The notes under the pieces were generated by a model that worked only from the letters and a program-made list of their open reading frames with translations, was not told the origin of the DNA and did not search any database. Positions 19,566 through 30,200 of a stretch of DNA of 64,000 nt are shown here, in pieces. How positions within the stretch are numbered: position 1 is the first letter of the stretch; the number at the start of each line of letters is the position of its first letter. Location of the stretch: contig NZ_KB893206.1 of NCBI RefSeq assembly GCF_000374025.1, forward strand, positions 277,966 through 341,965. Direction: 5' to 3'. This DNA comes from Spirosoma panaciterrae DSM 21099. Lineage in GTDB: Bacteria > Bacteroidota > Bacteroidia > Cytophagales > Spirosomataceae. Both the position numbers and the translations under genes were made by a program.

Positions 19566-20098
19566 TGGGCCACCTTTTTAGGCGTTACTTCCTTTTTATG
19601 GTCTACTTTGTGCGCATGCACCCCCAGCTTTTCTTCCGTTTTGTCAATCGCTTCTTCCACCGAGTGCGATTTGCGCAGGTCGCTGGTTTGCTTGGTTAGT
19701 TCGGCCATAGCGCAGTAGTGTTTATACAGAATTTCCAGTTCTTCCTCGCTCAGGTTTTCGCTGGCTACCAGTCGGTTGCTGGCTCCCTTGGTAGCGGCAA
19801 TCAGCTCGTTCAATTTGAGTTGAACCGAAAGCGACTCTTTATTCTGCGCTTTCTGTATCACAAATACCATCAGGAACGTGATAATCGTTGTTCCGGTGTT
19901 GATGACGAGTTGCCAGTTTTCGGAGTAGCCGAAAACGGGACCCAGCGCGGCCCAGACAATAACGGAGGCCATGGCCAGAATAAAGGCGGGTGATGATCCG
20001 GTGGCTTTAGCTACGGCTGATGAAAAGCGTTCGAAAAAGCCTTTGTGTGTATGTTCTGCGGGGTTGAAGGAAGCTTCCATAACGTGTTTTTTAGACAT
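19553..20098 (-). CDS. Low-affinity iron permease family protein
   Basis: A 181-residue protein. The core is FFERFSSAVAKATGSSPAFI, then ILAMASVIVWAALGPVFGYS (membrane span 1) and TGTTIITFLMVFVIQKAQN (span 2), followed by KESLSVQLKLNELI, the signature block of the low-affinity iron permease family (PF04120). The C-terminal 60 residues are a charged, probably helical tail rich in Lys and His. Bacterial members have no proven iron transport role, so the name reflects family only. It is encoded 18 bases after the neighbouring envelope protein on the same strand. Confidence 0.82.
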   Translation of the reverse strand: MSKKHVMEASFNPAEHTHKGFFERFSSAVAKATGSSPAFILAMASVIVWAALGPVFGYSENWQLVINTGTTIITFLMVFVIQKAQNKESLSVQLKLNELIAATKGASNRLVASENLSEEELEILYKHYCAMAELTKQTSDLRKSHSVEEAIDKTEEKLGVHAHKVDHKKEVTPKKVAHKKA

Positions 20099-20116
20099 GA
20101 CTTGTAAATAGAGGGA

Positions 20117-20998
20117 TTAATTTAAATTCAGACCAAGGGTTAGCCCCAGCCAGGGTTTATGCTGGTAAATCCAACGGGCACGATTGCGATCAAACAAAGT
20201 ATCATAGCCAAAGGCCAGACCAAGGCTCACCGCCCGATAACCGAAAATAGTAGCCAGTCCATAACTCAGACAGGCGCCTTCGTACTCATCGGCGACCTGG
20301 TCCATAGTCGAGAAAGGCCCTACTGTGGCTGAACCAATCCCAATCAGACCACCGACTCCCAGACTAAACGAGCGAATGTCGGACCGTTGCTGGTAATGAT
20401 AAAAGACGTTCCGCTGATAACCCTGATCGAAACGCAGACCTACATAAAGCGCAGCATTGGCGTTGGTATTCAGTTCGGGGGGCTGGCCCTGCTGCGCCAG
20501 TCGGTATTTGAACGGAATCGTCACCAGATCCATATCGAACGAGGTAAAGTGGTAGCGAAACCAGGGGCTTTTACCATCGACCGGTATTTTTTTTGGCTTT
20601 GGATTAACAAAAAAGACGAAGGCCGAGTCTGATACATCCAGCGTAGCCGGGTTATTATCGTTTGGGCGTAGCGATGCCTTCAGTGGTTCTACAAACAGGG
20701 TGTCGTTCTGTAAATAGAGCGCTGCGGATATGGTTTGCGCAAGCTGTTTGTGTTGGGTCCTGCCCGCATGATCCGTGTAGAAAAGTGTCTGGGCTTTGTT
20801 GACAGCGAACGTTTGGTCCAGTTCCTGAATGCTCCGTCGGCTGTGGTACATTTTAGTACAGCCCGACATCAGCACACCCAGCAGGCTTGTGAGCAGACTT
20901 AACCGGACAGGCAACGCCATAGGCAGCACGGCCATCCATTGAGGGCCCGTAGGTATCAGGAAAATAGAACGTGACGATGGTGGTTTAATGGTATTCAT
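20117..20998 (-). CDS. Uncharacterised envelope protein with lipobox and beta-rich C-terminus
   Basis: A 293-residue protein I do not recognise. A hydrophobic leader ends in a lipobox (LMSGC, Cys47 if the first ATG is used); later ATGs at residues 22 or 27 would give a shorter and more typical leader. The middle is polar (NKAQTLFYTDHAGRTQHKQL). The C-terminal half has alternating strands and Gly/aromatic residues (NANAALYVGLRFDQGYQ, SFSLGVGGLIGIGSATVGPF, YRAVSLGLAFGYDTLF) and ends LGLTLGLNLN, suggesting a small beta-barrel or beta-sandwich at the outer membrane. Confidence 0.6.
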   Translation of the reverse strand: MNTIKPPSSRSIFLIPTGPQWMAVLPMALPVRLSLLTSLLGVLMSGCTKMYHSRRSIQELDQTFAVNKAQTLFYTDHAGRTQHKQLAQTISAALYLQNDTLFVEPLKASLRPNDNNPATLDVSDSAFVFFVNPKPKKIPVDGKSPWFRYHFTSFDMDLVTIPFKYRLAQQGQPPELNTNANAALYVGLRFDQGYQRNVFYHYQQRSDIRSFSLGVGGLIGIGSATVGPFSTMDQVADEYEGACLSYGLATIFGYRAVSLGLAFGYDTLFDRNRARWIYQHKPWLGLTLGLNLN

Positions 20999-21159
20999 AG
21001 GTGCTCAGTATAAGGCACTATCCCCTAAACCCGCAAATCCCGGTTTGGTTTGTTGGGTTGTATTCCCGTATGCTCATTTATTGATTAATTTTTGATTAAT
21101 TCGTGGCCATTCCGTTGAACAGGCAGTTAGCCAGTAAAACACAATACTCAACAGAATCA

Positions 21160-21510
21160 ATGAAAAAGATCGTAATGATGGGAGCGCTGTTTGTGGCCGT
21201 AGCCAGCTTCAGCGCACAGGCACAGTCGACCACGGGCAGTGGCACAGGTAACGGAACAAATGGCTCAGCTGCTCAAAATGGATCATCGGACCCAACGAGC
21301 CGAAATGGGCAGCCACCCCGATCGAAGATGAACAAACGGTCGATGGATCGGAACATGAACTCGACGGGTAACAGCGATAGTTCGGTATCGACCGGCAGTG
21401 GGATGACCAATCAGCAGAATTCGCAGGGACAGGGTCGCAATGGGCGAAAAATGAAGCGCAACAGTAACCGGATGAATCGGGATTCGTCGTCGAACGGCAA
21501 TCAACGGTAA
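21160..21510 (+). CDS. Small secreted low-complexity Ser/Asn/Gly-rich protein
   Basis: A 116-residue product from the ATG at 21160, which gives a standard signal peptide (MKKIVMMGALFVAVASFSAQ, then AQ). The mature part is low-complexity: Gly, Ser, Asn and Thr first (TTGSGTGNGTNGSAAQNGSS), then Arg/Lys/Met/Asn-rich (KMNKRSMDRNMNSTG, RKMKRNSNRMNRDSSS). It is likely unstructured and strongly basic after export. The function is unknown. A hairpin follows 27 bases after the stop. Confidence 0.62.
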   Translation: MKKIVMMGALFVAVASFSAQAQSTTGSGTGNGTNGSAAQNGSSDPTSRNGQPPRSKMNKRSMDRNMNSTGNSDSSVSTGSGMTNQQNSQGQGRNGRKMKRNSNRMNRDSSSNGNQR

Positions 21511-21536
21511 GTTGTATAAGTGTAAATATTGGTAAA

Positions 21537-21574
21537 GCAAATGCCCACCCTTCGGCTGAAGGGTGGGCATTTGC
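21537..21574. terminator. Hairpin terminator after the small secreted protein
   Basis: A 17-bp perfect stem (21537-21553 with 21558-21574) around a GGCT loop. The T-run is short, but position and stability fit termination. Confidence 0.75.
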
Positions 21575-21717
21575 CTGGTAGCGGTAATAAGTAGTGAAAC
21601 AATGGGCGACAGGTGTTGGACTTATCTTTCGGCAAATAGCTAAACAGGTGATGAGAAAACCAGGAGAAATAGCTTCTAGGTGAGGAGAAATTACCCTACT
21701 GCCTCTAACCTGATTCT

Positions 21718-23088
21718 ATGAAAAAGACGTCCCTACTTGTTCTCGCTTCTTCGATGCTCATCCAGTTGTCGTATGCACAAAAGTCAGTTGACGAGCGGAT
21801 GCGCATAGCGGCCGAAATGGAGAAGTCTATTCAAACCGAAATGATGAATAAATGGTATCCACAGGCAGTCGATAAAGAGTTTGGAGGTTTTCTGAGTACG
21901 TTCACCTACGATTTTACTCCCACCGGACCGCAGGACAAAATGATCGTGACCCAGGCCCGGCATGTCTGGACAACGGCTAAAGCGGCTGAGCGATACCCGT
22001 CTGTCGCCTATTACAAAGTAAATTCCCACCACGGTTTTCTGTTTCTACAGGATGTGATGTGGGATAAGCAATACGGTGGCTTTTACAACCTGGTCGACCG
22101 GAAGGGGAATGTAAAAGGTGGGGATACGAAGCTCGTTTATGGAAACGCCTTTGGGTTGTATGCCCTGAGTGCGTACTATCACATGTCGCATGATACAGCG
22201 GCTCTGAATCTGGCAAAAAAATCGTTTGCCTGGCTCGAAAAGCATAGCCATGATCCCGTATACAAAGGGTATTTTCAGCATATGCGCCGGGATGGAACGC
22301 CGATAAAACGGGATGCATCGGTTCCTTCTACATCCGATGTAGGCTACAAAGATCAGAACAGTTCCATTCACCTGCTTGAAGCCCTGACCGAACTCTATAG
22401 TGTCTGGCCTGACCCGCTCGTCCGCGAACGGCTGGCCGAAATGCTGCATCTCGTTCGGGATGTAATCACCTCACCCAAAGGCAATCTGGTTCTGTTTTTT
22501 CAGCCCGACTGGACACCCGTATCGTTCCGCGATTCGTCGGAAGCGGTCGTTTTGAAACACCGGAATCTGGATCATGTATCGTTCGGGCATGATGTCGAAA
22601 CTGCCTACCTGATGCTGGAAGCCTCACACCTGCTGGGCCTGAAAAATGATACCAAAACCCTACAGATTGGCAAGCGAATGGTTGACCATGCCTTAGCCAA
22701 CGGCTGGGACAAAAAAGCAGGTGGTTTCTACGATCAGGGCTACTACTTTAAAAACAAGCCGGGCATGACCATCATCGATGAAAGCAAGAACTGGTGGACA
22801 CAGGCCGAAGGATTGAACACATTGCTGCTGATGGCCGATCGGTTTCCCAACGATTCGATGCACTATTTTGATCAGTATAAATTGCTCTGGCAGTACGTGC
22901 AGACCTACATGATCGACCACGAGCATGGCGATTGGTATGAGGAAGGACTGGACAAAGACCCCGAGCGGAAAACAGCCCTGAAAGGGCATATCTGGAAAGC
23001 GGCCTATCATACGTATCGGGCGTTAACGGGTTGCGTCGATCGCTCCAAACGTAAACCTGCTTCCCATTCATCGGCGACTAAACCCTGA
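21718..23088 (+). CDS. Exported AGE-family (N-acylglucosamine 2-epimerase-like) isomerase/epimerase
   Basis: A 456-residue protein with a signal peptide (MKKTSLLVLASSMLIQLSYA, then Q). The mature part has the (alpha/alpha)6 AGE fold: HVWTTAKAAERYP, GGFYNLVDRKGN, YGNAFGLYALSAYYHMS, FGHDVETAYLMLEA, NWWTQAEGLNTLLLMAD and KGHIWKAAYHTYRAL. The His residues in the FGHDVE and WKAAYH blocks match the catalytic His pair of cellobiose/mannobiose 2-epimerases and mannose isomerases. The closest activity cannot be chosen. A role on mannose or manno-oligosaccharides released by the GH92 enzymes of PUL1 is a guess from proximity. Export is unusual, as characterised relatives are mostly cytoplasmic. Confidence 0.85.
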   Translation: MKKTSLLVLASSMLIQLSYAQKSVDERMRIAAEMEKSIQTEMMNKWYPQAVDKEFGGFLSTFTYDFTPTGPQDKMIVTQARHVWTTAKAAERYPSVAYYKVNSHHGFLFLQDVMWDKQYGGFYNLVDRKGNVKGGDTKLVYGNAFGLYALSAYYHMSHDTAALNLAKKSFAWLEKHSHDPVYKGYFQHMRRDGTPIKRDASVPSTSDVGYKDQNSSIHLLEALTELYSVWPDPLVRERLAEMLHLVRDVITSPKGNLVLFFQPDWTPVSFRDSSEAVVLKHRNLDHVSFGHDVETAYLMLEASHLLGLKNDTKTLQIGKRMVDHALANGWDKKAGGFYDQGYYFKNKPGMTIIDESKNWWTQAEGLNTLLLMADRFPNDSMHYFDQYKLLWQYVQTYMIDHEHGDWYEEGLDKDPERKTALKGHIWKAAYHTYRALTGCVDRSKRKPASHSSATKP

Positions 23089-23148
23089 TTCACCCTGACC
23101 TGTCAGGAATCATTTGGAAAATGAAGAGCCAGCTACGGCGGACTGGGG

Positions 23149-24354
23149 CTAGTTGGTCAGCATGGTTTTCCAGGTAGTTCCATTCCAGAACTCTTTGGTG
23201 TGCGTTGTCAGATTGTAGATTTCCAGCCCTTCGTAGGGCGTCAATGCATCGCGTTGGGCGGTGGTAAATCGATTGCCAAGAACCCCAAATCGCCCATTTT
23301 CATCGACGACTACCGTTTTCAAACTACCCGTCAGATCTGTGCTGTTGCTCGTCATATCCGGTGTTCGGATCGGCGTAGGGCCGTATAATACACTCTTGTA
23401 ATTATGATTGGTAGGATCGAAGTAAGCCTGTCCCTGTACCAGTGTTTGGCCATATTGGAAAAGCCCACCTTCGATGTTTAACGTTGGCGGAAAGGTTGCG
23501 TTGTCCTTGCATTTTACACTCAGATTATAGCCTCGATGCGCTTCCGATATAAGCGAAAGGCCCGTAAATGAACCCATTGTGAACACCAGCGGGCCATGCA
23601 TGCCCACACTCACCTGGGCTCCGTATCCGCCTGATGGTCGTAAAACGCTCTGATTATCGGCGCTGAATACATAGGTCGAATTGTCGAGATACATTCTTCC
23701 CACCGTAATGACATACAGGTTTGAGCACGACACAGAAGGTCGTATCGTACAGCCCTGCACAATAACATCGCCCCCGTCTACCACCAGCCGATTCGATCCA
23801 TGTAAGGTCAGGTCGAGGGTCGCGAGTTGCAGCATGGTGCCCGTACTCGCATATAGTCCTGCATTCAGGGTCATATGGGCGGGTGTAGGATACGCCAGTG
23901 AATACAGGATAACGGATTTATTGATAACCTCGTGGTCGGTGCTTAGCACAACCGGATTCTCTGGCGTCGTGTTACGAAGGCTAACATAGTAGCTATAGCC
24001 CGAACTGCCGTTTATCCATTCAATTGCTTTATCCAACGACTTGAATACAACCCCGCCCGTAAAGCTTTCGGTCTGAACCGTATAGGCAGACGGTGCTTTT
24101 GAGTCGTCTCCATTTATGGGGTCAATACCGATGAATAGCGAGCCGCTCGTATTAAGGGTGTGATAGGTTAATTTATCAACCGTATTAACCCCACTTATGG
24201 TCACATTTCCGGAAAGCGTCGTGCTGAGGGGCTGGTTGCTTACATCGGCCTGAATACGGCTCGACATTGGATTGATTTGTCGGCTTATGTCAGCATTTTG
24301 GCCGAACCCCAGAAAGCTCGTCAGCGATAGAACGAAGAACAGAATACGTTTCAT
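23149..24354 (-). CDS. Exported protein of unknown function, beta-rich
   Basis: A 401-residue protein from the ATG at 24354, chosen because it begins a signal peptide (MKRILFFVLSLTSFLGFGQ). The frame stays open upstream, but that part is not protein-like. After ADISRQINPMSSRIQADVSN comes a stretch rich in Thr, Ser, Tyr and short hydrophobic strands (GLYASTGTMLQLATLDLTLH, NRLVVDGGDVIVQGCTIRPS), suggesting a right-handed beta-helix. The C-terminus (RFTTAQRDALTPYEGLEIYN, then WNGTTWKTM) is a small module seen on Bacteroidota surface or fibre-like proteins. It converges with the epimerase gene. The role may be adhesion or glycan contact, but this is unproven. Confidence 0.6.
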   Translation of the reverse strand: MKRILFFVLSLTSFLGFGQNADISRQINPMSSRIQADVSNQPLSTTLSGNVTISGVNTVDKLTYHTLNTSGSLFIGIDPINGDDSKAPSAYTVQTESFTGGVVFKSLDKAIEWINGSSGYSYYVSLRNTTPENPVVLSTDHEVINKSVILYSLAYPTPAHMTLNAGLYASTGTMLQLATLDLTLHGSNRLVVDGGDVIVQGCTIRPSVSCSNLYVITVGRMYLDNSTYVFSADNQSVLRPSGGYGAQVSVGMHGPLVFTMGSFTGLSLISEAHRGYNLSVKCKDNATFPPTLNIEGGLFQYGQTLVQGQAYFDPTNHNYKSVLYGPTPIRTPDMTSNSTDLTGSLKTVVVDENGRFGVLGNRFTTAQRDALTPYEGLEIYNLTTHTKEFWNGTTWKTMLTN

Positions 24355-24718
24355 TTCGGGCTGTTTGATTGAATATACATACTGGCTGGTTAGCGCATAA
24401 CCTGGTGGAGGGGGCGGATAAAGTTGTTTGCACAATTGAGTAAATACGAATTGCCGTTGCCGATAAGTGATCGCTGGAAGCGTCGGTTTCTCTGAAACGG
24501 CATCCCAAATCTTTACTAAACGGATTAATTTGCCTTGCCGGAATCGGTTACTTAAAAGTATCGAAAACTGGTTGAATGACGAGTTGTGTGCCTTCAAAAA
24601 TCGAGCCTATTACGTACCGATAGCTACCCATCAAAAGTCGATGGAAAAGTAAAATTCAGGTGCGGCAGCCTTATTTATACAAGGTTATTATATGTTCCAG
24701 ACTTTTAGCTGGTAAGCG

Positions 24719-25903
24719 ATGAATTGTTACGCCACGAGTACCCCACGAACGAACGCACTAAAACGGCACCTTCTCATTTTCCTTTTTTTATTGACTACGG
24801 TTCAGCAACTGTTTGGGCAATCGGTGAAGCGGGCTACCTTTCGCAAGCAACTGATTGCTTCCGAGAGTGCCGAATCGGTAGGAGTGTTCGACGTCAATGG
24901 CGATCAGCACCCCGATTTAGTTTCGGGAAGTTACTGGTACGAAGGCCCCACTTTTCTGAACCGCCACCTGATCGGGCAGAGTGAACGCAAAGGGGAGTAC
25001 TTCGATGATTTTGCCACCATTCCTCTCGATATTAATGGCGATGGCAAACTGGATTACGTAACCGGGGGGTGGTTCAGCAAAAAAATGGTCTGGCGTGAAA
25101 ACCCCGGCAATAAGGGCGAATGGAAAGAGCATGACCTGGCTCAGTCGGGCAATGTGGAAACGATTCGTGCCTGGGACGTAGATGGCGATGGGCGGATCGA
25201 TATTGTCCCCAACACACCCAACCTGCCGTTGGTCTATTACAGTCTGGTCCTCGATCAGGCCGGAAAACCGACGGGGCAGTTTTCGGCTACGAAAGTGGCG
25301 GAAAAACATGGGCATGGTCTTGGCTTTGGGGATATCAACGGCGATGGCCGGGGCGATTTTATTGTGGCCGATGGCTGGCTGGAAGCCCCCGAAAAGCGAT
25401 CTGATAAAACGCTGTGGAAACATCACCCTACCTTCAATCTGGACCATGCGAGCGTTCCGATTCTGGTAGTCGATGTAAACAAGGATGGCCTGATGGATGT
25501 GATCGTTGGACAGGGGCATAACTATGGACTGGACTGGTACGAGCAAAAACGAGTCAATCAAACGATAACTTTTACCCGGCATGCCATCGATCCATTTCAG
25601 TCGCAGTACCATACCATGGAATGGGTAGATATTGATCAGGACGGTGAGATGGAGTTAATAACCGGCAAACGATACCGGGCGCATAATGGCAATGATCCGG
25701 GGGCGAATGATCCTCTGGGCCTCTATTATTTCAAGTGGAATGGGGAGTCTTTCACAAAGAATTTCATCAGCTACGGACCGTTTGGCGAAGGTAAAGGGGC
25801 AGGGCTCTACTTTTCTGTGGCCGACCTGCGCGGTACGGGCCGAAAGGATATAATCGTTGCCGGGAAAGATGGGCTGGTCATATTTTTTAATGAACCCCGC
25901 TAA
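24719..25903 (+). CDS. Exported FG-GAP/VCBS-repeat beta-propeller protein
   Basis: A 394-residue protein with a leader ending LFGQ (about residue 34). At least six calcium-binding-loop repeats are visible: DVNGDQHPDLVSG, DINGDGKLDYVTGG, DVDGDGRIDIVP, DINGDGRGDFIVADGW, DVNKDGLMDVIVGQG and DIDQDGEMELITGK. Such repeats build a seven-bladed propeller for ligand binding outside the cell, with no known catalytic residues. It is the first of three + strand exported proteins (with 25980 and 27237), spaced 76 and 6 bases, probably one operon. Confidence 0.85.
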   Translation: MNCYATSTPRTNALKRHLLIFLFLLTTVQQLFGQSVKRATFRKQLIASESAESVGVFDVNGDQHPDLVSGSYWYEGPTFLNRHLIGQSERKGEYFDDFATIPLDINGDGKLDYVTGGWFSKKMVWRENPGNKGEWKEHDLAQSGNVETIRAWDVDGDGRIDIVPNTPNLPLVYYSLVLDQAGKPTGQFSATKVAEKHGHGLGFGDINGDGRGDFIVADGWLEAPEKRSDKTLWKHHPTFNLDHASVPILVVDVNKDGLMDVIVGQGHNYGLDWYEQKRVNQTITFTRHAIDPFQSQYHTMEWVDIDQDGEMELITGKRYRAHNGNDPGANDPLGLYYFKWNGESFTKNFISYGPFGEGKGAGLYFSVADLRGTGRKDIIVAGKDGLVIFFNEPR

Positions 25904-25979
25904 CTAAAATCGGTATTTTCTGTAGGTAGTTTGCCTTTCCTGGTAAGATCGAGAACCAATACTCCTCCCGTACTCTTCC

Positions 25980-27230
25980 ATGCGAAAGCAGTTGATTGTA
26001 TTGACCTATTGCTCAAGTTTATTGTTTATAGGGCTTTGCCTGGTGGCTTCAGCCCAGTCTCCAGCGGTTTCTGGCGTCAGTAGTTCCGACACTGCCTTTC
26101 GGCTGACGGATGGCGATCGCGTTGTTTTTCTGGGCAATTCGCTGATCGAAGACGATGTCCAGTTCGGCTATCTTGAGTTGGCGCTCACCACCCGATGGCC
26201 CGGCCGAAATGTTACGTATCGCAACCTTGGCTGGTCGGGCGATAATGTATTTGGCGATGCCCGCAGTTACGTTACTTCGCCCCCCACGCCCTACGAACTA
26301 CTCATTCAGCAAATTACCAACGCCAGACCAACGGTGGTCTTTCTGGCGTATGGTGGCGTCGAAGCGCAGGATGGAGAGACGGGGTTAGCGCGATTTAAGC
26401 AGGGCCTGAATCAGTTGCTCGACAAGATCGACCAGCTTGGAGCCAAAACCATTCTGGTGTCGCCTATCCCTGTCTTGTTACCCTCATCGACCAATGTAAC
26501 CCAGCGCAACGCAGCTCTGGAACGCTATGCATCGACCATTGCCCAGACGGCGTCTGAGCGAAAAAAACGCTATATCGATGTGTTTAAGCCGATTCAGGAG
26601 GCCGGAAAACAACTGCTGATTACGGATGATGGAATCCACCTCAATGAAACAGGCTACTATTATCTGGCTAAAGCTTTTGAAACGGGTCTGGGCCTGCCAC
26701 CGCGTACCAACAACATGACGATCGATCTGGCCAAACAGACTGTTGACTCAGCTACTCCTCTCAAATTGATGAATACAGACCAGGCAACAGCCACTGTGCG
26801 TTTTGTTGTCAACGAAGCCTACCTGCCTCTACCGGCCCCAAAGCAGGATGACAAAGCGCTGGAGGTTGACAACGGACAGCTATTGACCATTAAAGGGCTA
26901 AAAAAAGGATTTTATTCGCTACGTATTGATGAAGATGAGGTGATTACAGCGTCGGCGAAGCAATGGGCGGAGGGGGTTGTCATTCGGCAAGGCCCCTCGT
27001 TTACGCGTTCGACGGAGTTGCAGAGCCTTGTTCAGAAAAAGAACAAGCTGCATTTCTTCCAGTACCGACCGCTCAATCAAACGTACATCATCGGCTTTCG
27101 CTCTTACGAACAGGGGCGTCATAAAAAAGGGCTGGAGGAACAAAGTTACCTCATTACCTGGCTGGAAGGAGAAATTATGGCTACCAACCAGCCGAAGCCC
27201 GTAACCTATTCCCTTACTCTGCTAAAGTAA
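25980..27230 (+). CDS. Exported SGNH/GDSL-type hydrolase
   Basis: A 416-residue protein; a signal peptide ends near VASAQ (residue 26). Block I is FLGNSLIEDD with nucleophile Ser54, and block V is DDGIHLNETGYYYLA with the Asp-x-x-His dyad near residue 220. Block III, usually G-x-N, reads YGGVEAQDG, so the oxyanion Asn is Val. About 160 residues without a recognised domain follow the SGNH fold. It is likely to act on ester groups of a glycan or cell-wall component. It ends 6 bases before the cytochrome-propeller gene, so they are almost certainly co-translated. Confidence 0.83.
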   Translation: MRKQLIVLTYCSSLLFIGLCLVASAQSPAVSGVSSSDTAFRLTDGDRVVFLGNSLIEDDVQFGYLELALTTRWPGRNVTYRNLGWSGDNVFGDARSYVTSPPTPYELLIQQITNARPTVVFLAYGGVEAQDGETGLARFKQGLNQLLDKIDQLGAKTILVSPIPVLLPSSTNVTQRNAALERYASTIAQTASERKKRYIDVFKPIQEAGKQLLITDDGIHLNETGYYYLAKAFETGLGLPPRTNNMTIDLAKQTVDSATPLKLMNTDQATATVRFVVNEAYLPLPAPKQDDKALEVDNGQLLTIKGLKKGFYSLRIDEDEVITASAKQWAEGVVIRQGPSFTRSTELQSLVQKKNKLHFFQYRPLNQTYIIGFRSYEQGRHKKGLEEQSYLITWLEGEIMATNQPKPVTYSLTLLK

Positions 27231-27236
27231 CCCGCC

Positions 27237-30200
27237 ATGAGGCCGCGTAATCGTACCCTACATCCTTTCTCGCTACTCCGTAAAAGTCTGCTCGTTCCAA
27301 TGCTGGTGCTGACAACGGCACTCGTCAACCAGGATAAAGCACCTGATGTACCGGACCCCGATGTACAGAAAGAACTCGAATCGTTCAAACTGGCCGATGG
27401 CTTCGAGGTAACTTTGTTTGCCGCCGAACCGCTGGTAGCCAAACCCATTCAGATGAACTGGGATGCGCAGGGACGGCTGTGGGTAGTGAGTAGTACCGCC
27501 TACCCGCATCTGAAAACGGGCGAACAGGCCAACGACAAGATCTTTGTGCTCGAAGACACCAACGGGGATGGTAAGGCCGATAAATCGACAGTTTTTGCCG
27601 AAGGTCTGCTTACGCCAACGGGAATTCTTCCGGGCGATGGGGGTGTATATGTAGCCAACTCGACCGAGATTCTGCATTTTTCCGATACCGATGGCGACGG
27701 TAAAGCCGATAAAAAACGGCGTATCCTGAGCGGGTTTGGTACGGCCGATACCCACCACCTGATTCACACGTTTCGCTGGGGGCCGGAAGGAAGTTTGTAC
27801 TTCAACCAGTCCATCTATATCTACAGCCATGTCGAAACCCCATCGGGAATCAAGCGACTGGAAGGGGGGGGCGTGTGGCGACTTCGCCCTGAACATCTTG
27901 ACCTCGATATTTACGCTAAAGGGCTGGTCAACCCGTGGGGCTTACAGTTTACACGCTGGGGAACAACGTTTATGACCGATGGCGCTGGCTTTGAGGGGAT
28001 TAACTACGCCTTTCCGGGGGCAACCTTCCTGACGGCTCCCGGCGCAGAGCGGATTCTGCGAGGACTTAACCCCGGTCAGCCCAAACACTCGGGTCTGGAT
28101 GTTATTTCGGGCCGACATCTTCCCGATGATTGGCAGGGAACGCTGATCACCAATGATTTCCGGGCTAACCGAATCAATCGGTTCAGACTGGAAGAGCAGG
28201 GGAGTGGGTTTGCTTCGAAACAATTGCCCGATTTACTGTGGACAGACCATGTCGCGTTTCGCCCGGTCGATATTTCGGTGGGTCCCGATGGGGCCATCTA
28301 TGTGGCTGACTGGTATAATCCGATCATTCAGCATGGGGAAGTCGATTTTCACGACCCCCGTCGCGATCAGCAGCACGGACGCATCTGGCGAATCGTCGCT
28401 AAAAATCGACCCTTGGTCAAACGCCCCCAGCTGGAAAAAGCTACCGTGGCCGAACTGCTCGATGCACTTCGCCAACCCGAAGACTGGACCCGTTTACAGG
28501 CCAAACAAGTGCTAAAACGGCATGGTGCTAAAGAGGTGATTCCTGTATTGGCACAATGGGTGAGTGGGCTGGATTCAAAAGCGACCGACTACGAACACCT
28601 GCTGCTGGAAGCCCTCTGGACCTACCAGACCCTCGACACCGTAAACGAGCCGCTACTGCTGAAACTGCTGAAAGCCAGCGATCATAATGCTCGGGCAGCC
28701 GCTTTACGGGCCTTTCAGTTGTGGCATGGAAAAATAAAGGATGAGCCTGCCTTATTGGCCAAAGCGGTACAGGATGAGCATCCGCGTGTGCGGCTGGAAG
28801 CCGTCATTGCTTTACGGAATCTCCAATCGGCCGAAGCGGCTCGTGCGGCACTTGCCGCCCTTGACCAACCGATAGATGAGTTTCTGGATTTCGCTCTCTG
28901 GCAAACCATTCGTGAACTGGAGCCGCAGTGGGCCAATCGGCTGAAAGCGGAACCAAACTTCCTGGGCGATGCCCGTAAAACGGTATTTGCGTTGAAATCG
29001 GTGAGTAATGCCGAGGCTGTCGCTCAATTGACCCGACTTTATCGACAAGGGCAGGTGCCCGACGAGTACCAGAAAGACGTACTGGCTTCGATTGCCAAAT
29101 GGGGTAAACCGGACGAACTGAATACATTGTTCGACCTGGCTGTGCAAGGTAATTCCCAACGCGACAAACAGACCGTAGCCCGTTTGAACGCCCTGGCCGA
29201 TGCGGCCCGTCAGCGAAAGGTTAAGCCCACGGATGACCTCAGCCGGATTGCCAGTTTGATCAATAGCACTGATGAAGAGGTAGCCACTACCGCCATGCGC
29301 CTGATCGGCCTATGGCAGATGGACGACTTGAGCAACCGATTGGTCGGCGTTATCCCCAAAGGCACTACCCCTGTTCAGAAAGCCGCTTTAGGCGCCTTGG
29401 CCGCAATCGGCAGTGATCAGTCGAAAAAGAGGCTGGTCGATCTGAGTCGTCCCGGAAATCCTCCCGCCCTACGCTTGCTGGCTACGGCACAACTGGTTTC
29501 TGTGGATGCCCCCGAAGCCGCCCGCATCGGTACGGAACTCCTGCGGACGCTTCCGGCCGAGACAGACGCTACGGATTTGTTTCAGGCGTTTTTTACTTCC
29601 AAAGCGGGGCTACAGGCGTTGGCGGATGCCCTCATCGCCCAAAAGATTCCTGCATCTTTCGCCAAAGCGGGACGCCAGCTGATGGCCCGGAATGTACCTT
29701 TCAACCGACAGCGGGCGGATGAGATAACCCGATTGCAGAAAGCCCTGGAAGCATCGGGAGGTACACTGCCGGTAGAACGAATGCCCCAGCAGCTAAGCAA
29801 TCCCGAAATCACGGCTCTGGCCCAAACCATCAGCCAATCGGCAGACCCCGCGCTGGGCGAACAGGTGTTCCGGAAAAGCGAATTACTGTGCCAGAACTGC
29901 CACGCCCTTGGGGGCGCTGGTGGGCGAATCGGGCCAGATCTGAGTAGTTTAGGGACCAGTTCACCCGTCGAAACCATCATTCGTTCGGTCTTATATCCGT
30001 CGTTGTCGATCAAAGAAGGGTACGAACTTCAGCGCATTGTCAAAAAAGACGGTTCGGAAATGATGGCCTATCTGGTCAGTAACGGGGTATCGGAGGTCGT
30101 TGTGCGCGATGTGGGCGGCCAGGATTTTGCGATCCCGAAAAGCCAGATCAGCACAATTGAAAAAACACCCGGTACGCTGATGCCCTCTGGCCTGACAGCA

